Positions 17,994-27,587 of a stretch of 64,000 bases of DNA are shown here, one piece after another. Origin of the DNA: Paenibacillus_E sp042676385. Lineage in GTDB: Bacteria; Bacillota; Bacilli; Paenibacillales; NBRC-103111. The position numbers and the translations under genes are program-made. The stretch is taken from the NCBI RefSeq assembly GCF_042676385.1, contig NZ_JBHTHA010000046.1, forward strand, positions 118,430 to 182,429, given 5' to 3'. Positions within the stretch are counted from its first letter, which is position 1. Each line of letters opens with the position of its first letter. The notes under the pieces were generated by a model that made no database searches, was not told where the DNA came from, and saw nothing but the letters and a program-made list of their open reading frames with translations.

Positions 17994-18079
17994 GCGTGTT
18001 AAGGCTGTGAGGGGAACCCTGGGTTGTTCATGGGTTTCCTTCTGCCTTCCACCCCAGATACGGCAAGGAGGAGATGGAG

Positions 18080-19039
18080 ATGGCCGAAACCATAGCTGCA
18101 AGGCAAGAAAAACCTGCAATTGTACGCCCGGTGAGGCAAGGCAAACTGCGCAGCATTTATCGCAGCAGATGGTTCTACCTGATGATGATACCCGGATTGG
18201 TCTATTATATTTTGTTCCATTATGCGCCCATGGTAGGCACCTTGATTGCTTTTCAAAACTTCAACTTGATGAAGGGCATCTGGGGAAGTCCCTGGGTCGG
18301 CTTCGATAATTTCAAGGTTATTTTCGACAATCCCGAATTTTTGCAAATTATGAGAAATACGCTGCTAATCAGTGTTTACAAAATTATCGGCAGCATGGTG
18401 CCGGATGTAATTCTTGCTCTCATGCTGAATGAAGTCAGGTTGCTTTGGTTCAAACGAGCGGTTCAAACCATTACCTACGGGCCATATTTTCTATCCTGGG
18501 TCATTGTGTATGGATTAGCATTTTCTTTCCTCGCTCCGGGCTCCGGATTGATCAGTACATATGTACGCGATATGGGCTGGGGGCAGTTGGATTTATTAAC
18601 AAACAAAGATTTCTTCAGGCCGATGCTGGTACTAACGGAAATTTGGAAAAATACCGGATTCGGAGCGATCATTTATTTGGCGGCTCTGGCATCCATCAAC
18701 CAGGAACTCTATGAAGCTGCCGTCGTAGATGGTGCAGGACGTTGGCGTCAGCTTTGGCATATTACGTTGCCGGGTATCCGTGATGTATTCGTACTTATGC
18801 TGATTATTAGAATCGGCGGCATTTTGGATGCGGGTTTCGATCAGGTTTTCATTTTCTTGAACGCCCGGGTGTATGATGTGGGGGACATCGTGGATACATG
18901 GGTTTACCGTTACGGCTTCGAGCGTTTGGAGTTTGGCGTTGCGGCTGCTATGGGGGTTTTCAAATCCTTGGTAGGGCTTATTTTGGTAATCGGTGCCAAC
19001 AAGCTGACTAAGAAAGTCGGGGGTTCCGGCATATGGTAG
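18080..19039 (+). CDS. LplB-type ABC transporter permease
   Basis: 319 residues from ATG 18080, which sits 8 bases after AAGGAGG; ATG 18074 is too close to that site. The motif YYILFHYAPMVGTLIAFQNF near the N-terminus is typical of LplB/YteP permeases. Six predicted helices, EAA loop YEAAVVDGAGRWRQLWHITLP near residue 213. Partner of the next gene. The substrate is probably an oligosaccharide made by the secreted lyase of this locus (inference). Confidence 0.92.
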   Translation: MAETIAARQEKPAIVRPVRQGKLRSIYRSRWFYLMMIPGLVYYILFHYAPMVGTLIAFQNFNLMKGIWGSPWVGFDNFKVIFDNPEFLQIMRNTLLISVYKIIGSMVPDVILALMLNEVRLLWFKRAVQTITYGPYFLSWVIVYGLAFSFLAPGSGLISTYVRDMGWGQLDLLTNKDFFRPMLVLTEIWKNTGFGAIIYLAALASINQELYEAAVVDGAGRWRQLWHITLPGIRDVFVLMLIIRIGGILDAGFDQVFIFLNARVYDVGDIVDTWVYRYGFERLEFGVAAAMGVFKSLVGLILVIGANKLTKKVGGSGIW

Positions 19040-19069
19040 GCTGCATGTTTGAAAAGGAGGGGAAATCAG

Positions 19070-19957
19070 ATGTCATTTGTTCTCCATAAGTCAAAAGGGG
19101 ATAAGGTTGCCGATACGGTCATTTATACAGTTCTGGCCGTGTTTGCTCTGGTAACGTTATTTCCGTTATACTATGTCGTTATCGTTTCTGTGACACCTTA
19201 TATAGAAGTCATGAAAAATGGCGGCTTCGTAATTTGGCCTGAGCATTTTACCTTACAAGCTTATAAAGAAATATTCGGAAGCCCGAGAATCCCTCAGGCG
19301 TTGAAAATTACCATCTTCATCACGGTTGTAGGTACGACTTTGAATCTTGTGGTTACGACGCTACTGGCGTACCCGCTGTCCAAGAAATTTGTTCCGGGCC
19401 GTAATTTTATATTGATGGCGCTCGTTTTTACGATGATTTTTAGCGGCGGTATGATTCCGCTTTACATTATGGTGCGCAGCCTCGGATTATACGACTCCGT
19501 CTGGGCGCTCGTGATTCCCGGCATGGTATCTACCTTTAATTTATTGATTGTGAAAACGTATTTTGAAAACCTGCCGTCGGAAGTGGAGGAAGCGGCCAAG
19601 GTGGACGGATGCGGTGATATTACGACCCTATTTCGTATTGTGCTTCCTTTATCGGCCCCCATTATGGCTACGATTGGCCTGTTCTACGGAGTTACGCATT
19701 GGAACGAATACTTCAAAGGCATTTTCTATTTATCCGATAAAACGCTTATGCCGATGCAGGTCGTGCTAAGAAGCATGATTCAATCACCGAATGTCAGCTC
19801 CGAGCTGTCGGTCAGTTCGTTTATTCTGGACGCACTGCCTCCGGAAACGATCAAAATGGCCGTAGTCGTCGTAGCAACTTTGCCGCTCTTGATCGTCTAT
19901 CCATTCCTGCAAAAATATTTTGTTAAAGGCGCATTGTTAGGTTCGGTCAAGGGATAA
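19070..19957 (+). CDS. LplC/YtcP-type ABC transporter permease
   Basis: 295 residues from ATG 19070 behind AAAAGGAGG at 19053-19061; an in-frame TTG at 19049 lies before that site and is rejected. Typical LplC features: YYVVIVSVTPYIEVMKNGGF, LVFTMIFSGGMIPLYIMVRSL and EAA loop EEAAKVDGCGDITTLFRIVLP. It ends the importer operon, followed by a hairpin. Confidence 0.92.
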   Translation: MSFVLHKSKGDKVADTVIYTVLAVFALVTLFPLYYVVIVSVTPYIEVMKNGGFVIWPEHFTLQAYKEIFGSPRIPQALKITIFITVVGTTLNLVVTTLLAYPLSKKFVPGRNFILMALVFTMIFSGGMIPLYIMVRSLGLYDSVWALVIPGMVSTFNLLIVKTYFENLPSEVEEAAKVDGCGDITTLFRIVLPLSAPIMATIGLFYGVTHWNEYFKGIFYLSDKTLMPMQVVLRSMIQSPNVSSELSVSSFILDALPPETIKMAVVVVATLPLLIVYPFLQKYFVKGALLGSVKG

Positions 19958-19979
19958 TGAACGTGTTATAATTGAAACG

Positions 19980-20010
19980 ACAAGCCCTCGACAATCGGGG
20001 GCTTGCTTGT
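19980..20010 (+). terminator. Hairpin between importer and two-component genes
   Basis: CAAGCCC / GGGCTTG stem with a short loop. The 3' tail CTTGT is only weakly U-rich, so it may attenuate rather than fully stop transcription into the kinase gene. Confidence 0.55.
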
Positions 20011-20061
20011 ATAGGTGTCCTATGGGAGTGGTCATACCTTGATGCCGATGGGAGGTCTTGC

Positions 20062-21792
20062 ATGATTCGTCGACTAGCTGGAACACGCTTCACTTCCAGT
20101 GTCAGCACCAAACTGTTTATCCTTACTTTTTTGTCCGTCATCGTATTGTTTGTTGTCGTGGCCTTGTTCGGTTACCAGCGACTGTTCGATCCGATCAGGC
20201 AAAACAACGAAAAAGAGCTGCAAGGCTCTGTCGTGCAGATTGAAAATTATATCAAAACCTTAATGAATTCCTTACAAAGTCAGCTGATCTTCCTCTCGAA
20301 TCCGGTTCTTTACGATAAAATGGACGATGCCGATTATACGCAGCTTATTGAAAATATCATGACTTATCATCAAGACCAGATCCATAGTATCTATCTGATC
20401 GAAAATGACAAGGTGCGGATCAGCTCACCTTATGGTTACCGATTTTACATCACCACCGAGCGAATCGAGGAAATACAAAGCCAGACCGCTAAATCGGGCT
20501 TCTGGTGGAGTCCTCCCCATGCCGTCAGCGAACGTTCCGTTATTACGGTTTCCAAACAGATTGACAGTAACCGGATCATTGCGCTGGATTTGAATTTGAG
20601 TGCGCTAACCGGCCCGCAGATCGTCCAAGGCGAGCAGCGCCGGATCTATTTGTTTACAGGCCAAGGCGAATATTTGTCGACGAATACCTATCTGGCTTAC
20701 CCTAAGACGTTTCAAGATCATCTGGAAATGAAGGATGCTTTACAAGCGCTGACGAAAACGAGCGGAACTTCGTACAACACGATTCATACGTCGTTCGGCA
20801 ATTATGCAGTGCTCAGCAGCAATCAGAATCGCTGGGATTGGGTTGTTTTCTCCGTTATCGAAGAGTCGGAAGCGTTTCCTTTGCTCGACTCGATTAAGCG
20901 ACAATTGGTGTTAGTTCTTTTGATAGCTATCATCCTTGCGGTTATCGTATCCGTATGGATTACCAACTACATTCGCAAGCCAGTGACCGCGATTACGCGG
21001 CAATTCAAGGCTGCGGCGCGAGGCGATCTTGAGGCTCGGATCAAATTGAAACGCAGCGATGAGTTTACGCATATCGCGGAAGGCTTCAACCGCATGATGG
21101 GCAATATCCAAACGTTGTTTGACGACTTGCGGGCGGTGGAAGAAAAAAAGCGGCATCATGAGCTGAAAGTATTGCAATCGCAAATTCATCCACATTTTCT
21201 TAACAATACGCTCAATGCCATTTATTGCTTGGGGGAAACGGGACAAACCGAGAAGATGTGCGAGATGCTTCGCTCGCTGATGGGTTTGCTGCAGTATTCA
21301 ACGGACAAGATCGGCGATATCGTGACTGTTGAGGACGAATTGAGGCAATTGGAATCCTATGTTCAGATTATGGGCCTCAGGTATGGGGATGTGTTTGAGA
21401 TGGACATTGCAGTACCCGATAATCTCTACGGCACGCCAATCCCGAAGTTGACATTGATAACTTTGGTTGAGAACAGCATTTTTTACGGACTAAGCAAAAA
21501 AGGGGTTAATCATATCATTGTTTCGGGGAGAGCCGGCGAGTCGGATAGCGTACTGCTGGAAGTTTCCGATACGGGGCCGGGGATAGACCCGGATAAACTG
21601 GCCTTGCTGACGGTAGAAACGGAATCGGCCAAATCGCATAAAGGCTTGAACAATTTGGGGCTGCGAAATGTGCTGGAACGGCTTCGCATGACATTTGGCA
21701 ACGAGTATGGTTTGCATTTTCAGAACGATCCGGATGAGGGGTTTACGGTAACGATTCATCTTCCGGAAGGTGAATTGAGAGCATGGATGTAG
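20062..21792 (+). CDS. YesM-type sensor histidine kinase, second system
   Basis: 576 residues from ATG 20062, supported by GGGAGG at 20050; the frame is open further upstream (to 19972) but that part overlaps the preceding hairpin. TM1 about 18-38, extracellular sensor domain, TM2 about 285-308, HAMP, then phospho-acceptor His378 in QSQIHPHFLNNTLNAI, N box TLVENSIFYGLSK, G1 SDTGPGID and G2 NNLGLRNVLERL. The regulator gene begins 16 bases downstream. It probably senses the glycan targeted by this locus. Confidence 0.9.
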   Translation: MIRRLAGTRFTSSVSTKLFILTFLSVIVLFVVVALFGYQRLFDPIRQNNEKELQGSVVQIENYIKTLMNSLQSQLIFLSNPVLYDKMDDADYTQLIENIMTYHQDQIHSIYLIENDKVRISSPYGYRFYITTERIEEIQSQTAKSGFWWSPPHAVSERSVITVSKQIDSNRIIALDLNLSALTGPQIVQGEQRRIYLFTGQGEYLSTNTYLAYPKTFQDHLEMKDALQALTKTSGTSYNTIHTSFGNYAVLSSNQNRWDWVVFSVIEESEAFPLLDSIKRQLVLVLLIAIILAVIVSVWITNYIRKPVTAITRQFKAAARGDLEARIKLKRSDEFTHIAEGFNRMMGNIQTLFDDLRAVEEKKRHHELKVLQSQIHPHFLNNTLNAIYCLGETGQTEKMCEMLRSLMGLLQYSTDKIGDIVTVEDELRQLESYVQIMGLRYGDVFEMDIAVPDNLYGTPIPKLTLITLVENSIFYGLSKKGVNHIIVSGRAGESDSVLLEVSDTGPGIDPDKLALLTVETESAKSHKGLNNLGLRNVLERLRMTFGNEYGLHFQNDPDEGFTVTIHLPEGELRAWM

Positions 21793-21808
21793 AAAAGAGG
21801 GGGATTTC

Positions 21809-23425
21809 ATGCTGAAACTGTTGATGGTGGATGACGAACAATGGATTCGTGAGCGTTTTTCCGAGCGGATACCATGGACGGATGCGGGGTTTACGTTTAT
21901 GGGAGCCGCATCCGGAGCCGAAGAAGCGATCAGAATGATCGAGCGGGATATGCCGCATTTGCTGCTGACGGATATTACGATGCCCAATATGAACGGGCTG
22001 GAACTGGCCGGGTATGTGCGAAAGAGGTGGCCTCGTATCCGGATTGTCATCCTGACCGCTTATGGCGAGTTCGAATACGCACGTCAAGCGATTGCGCTTG
22101 GCGTGGACAATTATTTGATCAAGCTGGCGCAGACACCCGAGCAAATTCTCGATGTATGCCGCAAGGTGGCCGAAGAGATTGAGCAGGAGATGGACGTCGA
22201 TCAAAAGCTGGAGATGCGTCTAAAACTGCAGAGCGAGATGGAATGGACGAGAAAGCGCCAGTGGGTGGAACGCCTAATGGACGATGATGGAAGCGTCAAT
22301 ACCCGGGCGATTCTTGGCGGCGACTGGTTCGAAGGATGGAGTCACACCGGATATTTGACAGGATTGACAATCGGCTGGAGTAAACCTGTTGCATCAGGGC
22401 AAGCCGTGCCATCGGAGGAGGAGCTTGTTCAGTTACAGAGACAAGTTGGCGAAGTGCTGGAAGAGAAAATGGATGCCCAGACGATAGGCGATGGCTGCCT
22501 GCTGGTGATTCTGCCCATACAGCAAAGCCGATTGTATTTGCTGATCGGTTCCAAGCAACCGCTACACACCTTTCATTTAAACCAGTTAGCTTTGATTGCT
22601 TTGGAGGCTATTCATGCTTTTGACTCCGTGAAGAGCTTTATTCATGTTGGCCTGATACGGGAATTAGGTAAGCAGCCGCTGACGGGAAAGCATATTGCCG
22701 ATGGTTTGCGCGAAGGACTGGATGGACTGGCAGCTTACTTCTATAAGCAAGATTCGGTTATTGTTCATAAACATGCGCCGGCCTTCCGGCGGCTCGATAC
22801 GGATCTGACCAGGGAGTGGATTGCAGCTGTCGTCAAAGCGCTTCAGCGTGGTAATGCGGAAGCTTTTGAGGAAAGCGTGGCCGTCATGACCCAGCTCTCC
22901 GAGCCCCCTATTCATCCGGCAGATCGGTTGCGCGTGACAAGACAAATGTTCCTTCCTGAGCTGGTGAATCTGCCTGACTCGGTCATCGCCCGTTTAAGCG
23001 AAATCGAGCGGCTGGAGACGTGGACGGATTACTGCGCTTGGTGGACGGAAACGATTCGCGCTATTACCGAATGGTTGAACAATCGCTTTCATCCGCCTGC
23101 TACGGTGCGTTTGGAAATACAGCTGATGTGCCGTTATATTCGCGAGCATTATCAGGAAGATGTGCAGGTGGCAGAGCTCGCGAAGCTCGTCCACCTTCAT
23201 CCATCTTACGCGGGTCAGATGTTTAAGCAGGAGGTCGGCGAGAATTTCTCCGATTATTTGAACCGGGTACGTATGGAAAAAGCGAGTGAGCTGTTAGAGC
23301 GGACGACGATGAAAATATACGAAGTATCCGGGGCAGTCGGCATCTCCGATTACCGCTATTTTTGCAAATTGTTCAAAAGCTATACCGGTTTTACGCCTAC
23401 GCAATACAAAAGTAAACATGTGTAA
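21809..23425 (+). CDS. YesN-type response regulator, second system
   Basis: 538 residues, ATG 21809 behind GAGGGGG. Receiver domain about 1-122 with Asp55 in LLTDITMPNMNG and the lysine in NYLIKL. A long middle region is followed by two AraC helix-turn-helix motifs at about 440-535 (LAKLVHLHPSYAGQMFKQ; SGAVGISDYRYFCKLFKS). It is flanked on both sides by the duplicated 42-base element (before 16389 and before 23604), making it the best candidate activator of importer and GH2 transcription (inference). Confidence 0.9.
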   Translation: MLKLLMVDDEQWIRERFSERIPWTDAGFTFMGAASGAEEAIRMIERDMPHLLLTDITMPNMNGLELAGYVRKRWPRIRIVILTAYGEFEYARQAIALGVDNYLIKLAQTPEQILDVCRKVAEEIEQEMDVDQKLEMRLKLQSEMEWTRKRQWVERLMDDDGSVNTRAILGGDWFEGWSHTGYLTGLTIGWSKPVASGQAVPSEEELVQLQRQVGEVLEEKMDAQTIGDGCLLVILPIQQSRLYLLIGSKQPLHTFHLNQLALIALEAIHAFDSVKSFIHVGLIRELGKQPLTGKHIADGLREGLDGLAAYFYKQDSVIVHKHAPAFRRLDTDLTREWIAAVVKALQRGNAEAFEESVAVMTQLSEPPIHPADRLRVTRQMFLPELVNLPDSVIARLSEIERLETWTDYCAWWTETIRAITEWLNNRFHPPATVRLEIQLMCRYIREHYQEDVQVAELAKLVHLHPSYAGQMFKQEVGENFSDYLNRVRMEKASELLERTTMKIYEVSGAVGISDYRYFCKLFKSYTGFTPTQYKSKHV

Positions 23426-23431
23426 CGGACC

Positions 23432-23467
23432 AAGGGCTGACAGGATAAATTTCCTGTCGGCCTTCTT
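23432..23467 (+). terminator. Terminator after second response regulator
   Basis: Stem AAGGGCTGACAGGA / TCCTGTCGGCCTT (one G-U pair) followed by CTTCTT. It directly abuts the conserved element at 23468. Confidence 0.75.
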
Positions 23468-23531
23468 CTGTATTATGACCACTATTTCTTGTAATCGACT
23501 GCTAGTTTTGCAAATGCAGCAGAACTATACT
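23468..23531 (+). promoter_or_regulatory. Conserved activator element plus -10 box, copy B (GH2 promoter)
   Basis: Second copy of the element described at 16241: 38 of 42 bases are shared (differences at offsets 8, 24, 31 and 42), and TATACT at 23526-23531 is at the same distance. Outside the element and the -10 box the two regions drift apart, which points to functional conservation or a recent regulatory duplication. Confidence 0.7.
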
Positions 23532-23553
23532 GAATGCAAGTTAATCACTGTAT

Positions 23554-23567
23554 TGATTACGCTTACA
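23554..23567 (+). promoter_or_regulatory. Weak cre-like site before GH2 gene
   Basis: TGATTACGCTTACA matches TGWAARCGYTWNCW at 12 of 14 positions, 23 bases downstream of the -10 box, where a repressor could block elongation. Confidence 0.35.
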
Positions 23568-23603
23568 GCTGGTCTAAAGACTTGAATTCGAGAGGTGTAA
23601 GGA

Positions 23604-26459
23604 ATGAAAACCATTCATGAATTAGGGATCTCCCATGTGCTTGAAAAAGAGGTTCTGCGCAGAAAATTAAGCTTTAACCAGGATTGGAGATTTTTTCGGG
23701 GGAATCCACGAGGTTCAGAAGAGGCTGATTTTGATGATTCGGCCTGGGAGCTTGTTCACCTGCCGCATACGGTGAGAGTTGAACCTGCCGACTGCAGCGG
23801 AGGCCGAAACTATTTGGGCATCGTTTGGTATCGGAGGCATTTTTATGTAGATAAGGCTTATGACGGTCAAAAAATATTTGTTGAATTCGAAGGAGCAAAA
23901 CATACTGCAGACGTTTGGATCAACGGGATCCATCTAGGCACACATGATGGCGGTTACCTGCCTTTCACTTTAGATATTACGGATTACGTCGCCGCCGACG
24001 GTGATACGGATTATGTTATCGCGGTTAAGGTAGACAACTCCGATATGCCTGATGTTCCGCCAGGCAAGCCGCAAGGAGAATTGGATTTTTGCTACTTCGG
24101 AGGGCTATACCGGAATGTATGGATGCATACGACGGATAAATTGCATATTACGGACGCCATTTATGCGAATCAACAAGCGGGCGGAGGGATTTTTGTCACC
24201 TACTCGGATGTAAGCTCGCTTAAGGCTCAAATCACCATAAAAACGCATGTGATCAACGAGTACGATATACCTAAGGTCTGCACGGTGACTCATTACATCG
24301 TAAATGCCAATCAAGAAGTTGTCAGCCAGGTATCATCGAGGTTGCATAGCATGGATCCTCAAAAAGACCATATGTGTGTCCAGACGGTTACAGTATCAGA
24401 TCCTAAGCTATGGCATCCTGAACATCCATACCTATACACCTTATACACTGTTGTTAACGATAGCGGTATAAAAGTTGATGCCTATACAACAAAAATTGGC
24501 ATCCGGCACATCCGATTTGATGACGAAGGCTTTCATATCAATGGAACATTGTTGAAATTAATCGGCGCAAACCGGCATCAAGAATATGTCTATGTGGGAG
24601 ATGCGTTGCCTGATTCCCTACATCGAAGGGATGCTGTCAAGCTGAAAGAGGGCGGATTCACGATCGTGCGTACTGGGCATTACCCGCAATCTGCAGCTTT
24701 CATGGACGCTTGTGACGAATTAGGCTTAATGTGCATCGTGCCGACCCCCGGATGGCAATGGTTCAGGGATAACGATACGTTTACCGAAAGATCCTATCAA
24801 AATGTGCGTGAGATGATTCGGTACCATAGGAACCGCCCCAGTGTCGTCTTATGGGAGCCCATTTTGAATGAAACCGATTATAGTGAGCAGTATGCAAGAA
24901 CAACCTATGAGATTACACATGCCGAGTATCCGGGTGATCAATGTTATGCCGCATGCGATCATTATAAAATTGCAGCATCTTTGTATGATGTCGTTTACGG
25001 TCAGCCGGTTCGTGCTGGTCAGGGATCTTTTATAAGGGAATGGGGTGATCACTGGCTTGAACAGGAAGGACCAAGACATACTCATCTCCGATGCTCAAGA
25101 GGTATTCGAGGTTTTTATCCGGGCGGCGAGTCGGGAATGCTTCAATCTTCGAAAGAACGTGCCGATATTTTAAACCAAATTCTTTCTACAAAAGGTCTTA
25201 GCGGGGGAGCGCTGTGGACAGGCATTGATTCGAATAGGGGTTATTATGACCATTTTGCCGCATGTGGCGCGCTGGATTTATACCGTTTACCGAAGTACAG
25301 TTATTATTTATTACAAAGCCAACGAGATCCTCATTTGATTCTTCCAGGCATCCATTCAGGACCCATGGTCTTCATTGCGAATGATTGGACATCATCTTCA
25401 ACAAGAAATGTAACGATCTATAGTAACTGTGAAATCGTCAAGCTTTATTTGAATGGGAAGGCTATTGATGTTAGAGAAGCGGATCCAACTTATGCAAGTT
25501 TGCCTCATGCTCCTTTTATATTTGAAGGGGTGCCGTGGGAACCTGGGAAATTAATGGCAGAGGCGCTGCTAGGAGGCGTTATCGTAGCGAAGCATTCCAT
25601 CATGACACCGGAGCGTCCGGATTATTTAACTTTATCTGTAGATGATTGCGGCGTGGATCTTAGAGCCGATGGTTCTGATCTTATAATGGTTCATGTTTAT
25701 GTGCGAGATGCTAATGGAACTGTGGTTCCGGATGCTTACAATCAAATAAATTTTCACTTGAGCGGACCCGCTGTAATTGTCGGCGATGGAGACCGTAGAG
25801 TGGGGGCAAACCCCATTAAAGCCGAAGCGGGAGCGATCGGGGTTTTAATTCGTGCAACGAAAGAACCTGGAGTCATTACCTTGTTGGCGGAGTCTGACGG
25901 ATTGAAATCTGCGTCAGCCGTTATCACGTCGAAGCCGAGCTCTACGCCATTTGTACCGGGTATGTTACAAGTACCGCCCGTTCAAAAACCGGACTATCAG
26001 GCAGACCTCCCGGAATTATTTTCTCCGCCGCCATCTAGATATTGGGAAAAGTGGACCGATATTGCGCTCAATAAACCGACATCTGCGAGCTCGGAGCTTC
26101 CTGGATGCACCTCTAATCAGGCAACGAGTGATGTTATCGCGGATCGGTGGAGTGAACGGTGGAGTGCTGGAAGCAATGAGCTGCCTCAATGGTGGAAGGT
26201 AGATCTGGAAGGGTTCTATGAGTTGGATGGCAGTAAGATCTATTGGGAAAGTGATAATACGGTATACGAATATCAAGTTGAAGTTTCATCCGATGATATC
26301 CATTGGAAAACGGTGGCTTCTCAAAGGCAAACCGGACAAGAAGCGGGTTTAGATGAATATCATGAAACTGGGATCAGGTTTGTGCGCATTATTGTGAGTG
26401 ATGTATCAAAAGGCCTGCCCAGCTTTTATGTGGTTATGATTTTCGGGAAAGCCATGTAG
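23604..26459 (+). CDS. GH2 glycosidase with C-terminal F5/8 type C domain, cytoplasmic
   Basis: 951 residues, ATG 23604 (GAGGTGTAAGGA upstream). GH2 layout: sugar-binding jelly roll (about 20-190), Ig-like domain (about 190-310), TIM barrel (about 315-600) with acid/base Glu423 in EPILNETDY and probable nucleophile Glu479 in FIREWGDHW, then a DUF4982-like/Ig region (about 600-800). A discoidin-like F5/8 type C module covers about 815-951 (LNKPTSASSELPG). No signal peptide is visible, so it acts inside the cell on imported oligosaccharides, yet F5/8C modules usually sit on secreted enzymes. Beta-galactosidase or beta-glucuronidase activity is possible; sequence does not decide. Confidence 0.85.
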   Translation: MKTIHELGISHVLEKEVLRRKLSFNQDWRFFRGNPRGSEEADFDDSAWELVHLPHTVRVEPADCSGGRNYLGIVWYRRHFYVDKAYDGQKIFVEFEGAKHTADVWINGIHLGTHDGGYLPFTLDITDYVAADGDTDYVIAVKVDNSDMPDVPPGKPQGELDFCYFGGLYRNVWMHTTDKLHITDAIYANQQAGGGIFVTYSDVSSLKAQITIKTHVINEYDIPKVCTVTHYIVNANQEVVSQVSSRLHSMDPQKDHMCVQTVTVSDPKLWHPEHPYLYTLYTVVNDSGIKVDAYTTKIGIRHIRFDDEGFHINGTLLKLIGANRHQEYVYVGDALPDSLHRRDAVKLKEGGFTIVRTGHYPQSAAFMDACDELGLMCIVPTPGWQWFRDNDTFTERSYQNVREMIRYHRNRPSVVLWEPILNETDYSEQYARTTYEITHAEYPGDQCYAACDHYKIAASLYDVVYGQPVRAGQGSFIREWGDHWLEQEGPRHTHLRCSRGIRGFYPGGESGMLQSSKERADILNQILSTKGLSGGALWTGIDSNRGYYDHFAACGALDLYRLPKYSYYLLQSQRDPHLILPGIHSGPMVFIANDWTSSSTRNVTIYSNCEIVKLYLNGKAIDVREADPTYASLPHAPFIFEGVPWEPGKLMAEALLGGVIVAKHSIMTPERPDYLTLSVDDCGVDLRADGSDLIMVHVYVRDANGTVVPDAYNQINFHLSGPAVIVGDGDRRVGANPIKAEAGAIGVLIRATKEPGVITLLAESDGLKSASAVITSKPSSTPFVPGMLQVPPVQKPDYQADLPELFSPPPSRYWEKWTDIALNKPTSASSELPGCTSNQATSDVIADRWSERWSAGSNELPQWWKVDLEGFYELDGSKIYWESDNTVYEYQVEVSSDDIHWKTVASQRQTGQEAGLDEYHETGIRFVRIIVSDVSKGLPSFYVVMIFGKAM

Positions 26460-26478
26460 TCGGGAAGGAGGAATTTCC

Positions 26479-27474
26479 ATGCATCTTACAGATTTAAGGG
26501 TAGCGGTGCTAGGCGCAGGGATTATTGCCAATCAACATTTTGATGCGATCCGGGCAACGAGAGGTTTTGCGGCATGTGCGGTGGCAGATGTCAATATGGA
26601 AAAAGCGAGTGAAATCGCCGGTTTATATGGCATAAAGGCCTATAACGATTATCGGGAAATGATTGAACAGGAAAGACCGGATGTGGCGGTTATCGCTTTA
26701 CCGCACTATTTGCATAAGGAAGCGGCTGTTTTTGCCGCCCGACACGGCTGTCATTTGATGCTGGAGAAACCAATGGCTTTGTCTGTAGCAGAATGTGATG
26801 AGATCATCCAAGCGGGAATTCAGGCGGATATCCGTATTTTGGTTGGACATACACAGCATTACATAGCAGAAAATATTCAAGCCAAAAGGATCATCCGAAG
26901 CGGTGAATTAGGGAAGCTCGTGATGATTCATGATGTTAGACATACAAACTATTTCCAAGATTCGCGACCTCAATGGTTTCTCGAGAAAGAGAAATCAGGC
27001 GGAGGCATTCTGGCTAATTTAGGCACGCATTCGATCGATAAAATTCAGTGGCTCACAGAGAGTGCTGTCCGTAAATTAAGTGCTTCGGTCAGTTATTATG
27101 GAAGCAGGGGCAATGTAGAAGGAAGCGGTATGATTTATCTGGAACTGGAGGCCGGGATTCCAGCAACGATTGTTCAATCCGGATACCTAGGAGCTGCCCG
27201 CAATGAGACTGAGATTATTTTTACGAAAGGGATGCTTAAACTTGTAACCGGTGAAAGTTTATGGACCAGCCGGGGAGGTCGTTATGAGAAGCTGGAAATA
27301 TTAAACTCGGCTCATCCATTTGATTTGCAATATGCCGACTTGCTCACGGCCATTCGGAACAACGTTGAAACAAGCTGCTCTCCGGTGTATGCCCGAAGCG
27401 TCATAGCCGCACTCGAGGCCGCGTACCGATCCGCTGAAACAGGTTTGGAGATGACACTCGACGGGAATGATTAA
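26479..27474 (+). CDS. Gfo/Idh/MocA-family NAD(P)-dependent oxidoreductase
   Basis: 331 residues, ATG 26479 behind AAGGAGG, 19 bases after the GH2 gene and so probably co-transcribed. N-terminal Rossmann fold with VLGAGIIANQHFDAI (about 10-24), the family catalytic lysine in LEKPMALSVAE (about residue 97), and a C-terminal alpha/beta domain. Family members oxidise or reduce sugars and inositols. Here it probably processes the monosaccharide freed by GH2 (inference). Confidence 0.9.
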   Translation: MHLTDLRVAVLGAGIIANQHFDAIRATRGFAACAVADVNMEKASEIAGLYGIKAYNDYREMIEQERPDVAVIALPHYLHKEAAVFAARHGCHLMLEKPMALSVAECDEIIQAGIQADIRILVGHTQHYIAENIQAKRIIRSGELGKLVMIHDVRHTNYFQDSRPQWFLEKEKSGGGILANLGTHSIDKIQWLTESAVRKLSASVSYYGSRGNVEGSGMIYLELEAGIPATIVQSGYLGAARNETEIIFTKGMLKLVTGESLWTSRGGRYEKLEILNSAHPFDLQYADLLTAIRNNVETSCSPVYARSVIAALEAAYRSAETGLEMTLDGND

Positions 27475-27507
27475 GCCGAATATTTAAAAGCTAAGTCCAA
27501 GCATTGG

Positions 27508-27536
27508 TTGTGCAAAACACTATATGGTAATATTAT
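27508..27536 (+). promoter_or_regulatory. Candidate sigma-A promoter
   Basis: TTGTGC at 27508-27513, a 17-base spacer and TATTAT at 27531-27536. With the terminator at 27696 it would give a transcript of roughly 185 bases. Confidence 0.5.
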
Positions 27537-27587
27537 ACAGGGAAATCGTAGTCATGATAAAGGTTTCTTTTTCAAGGGAGGGATGAG

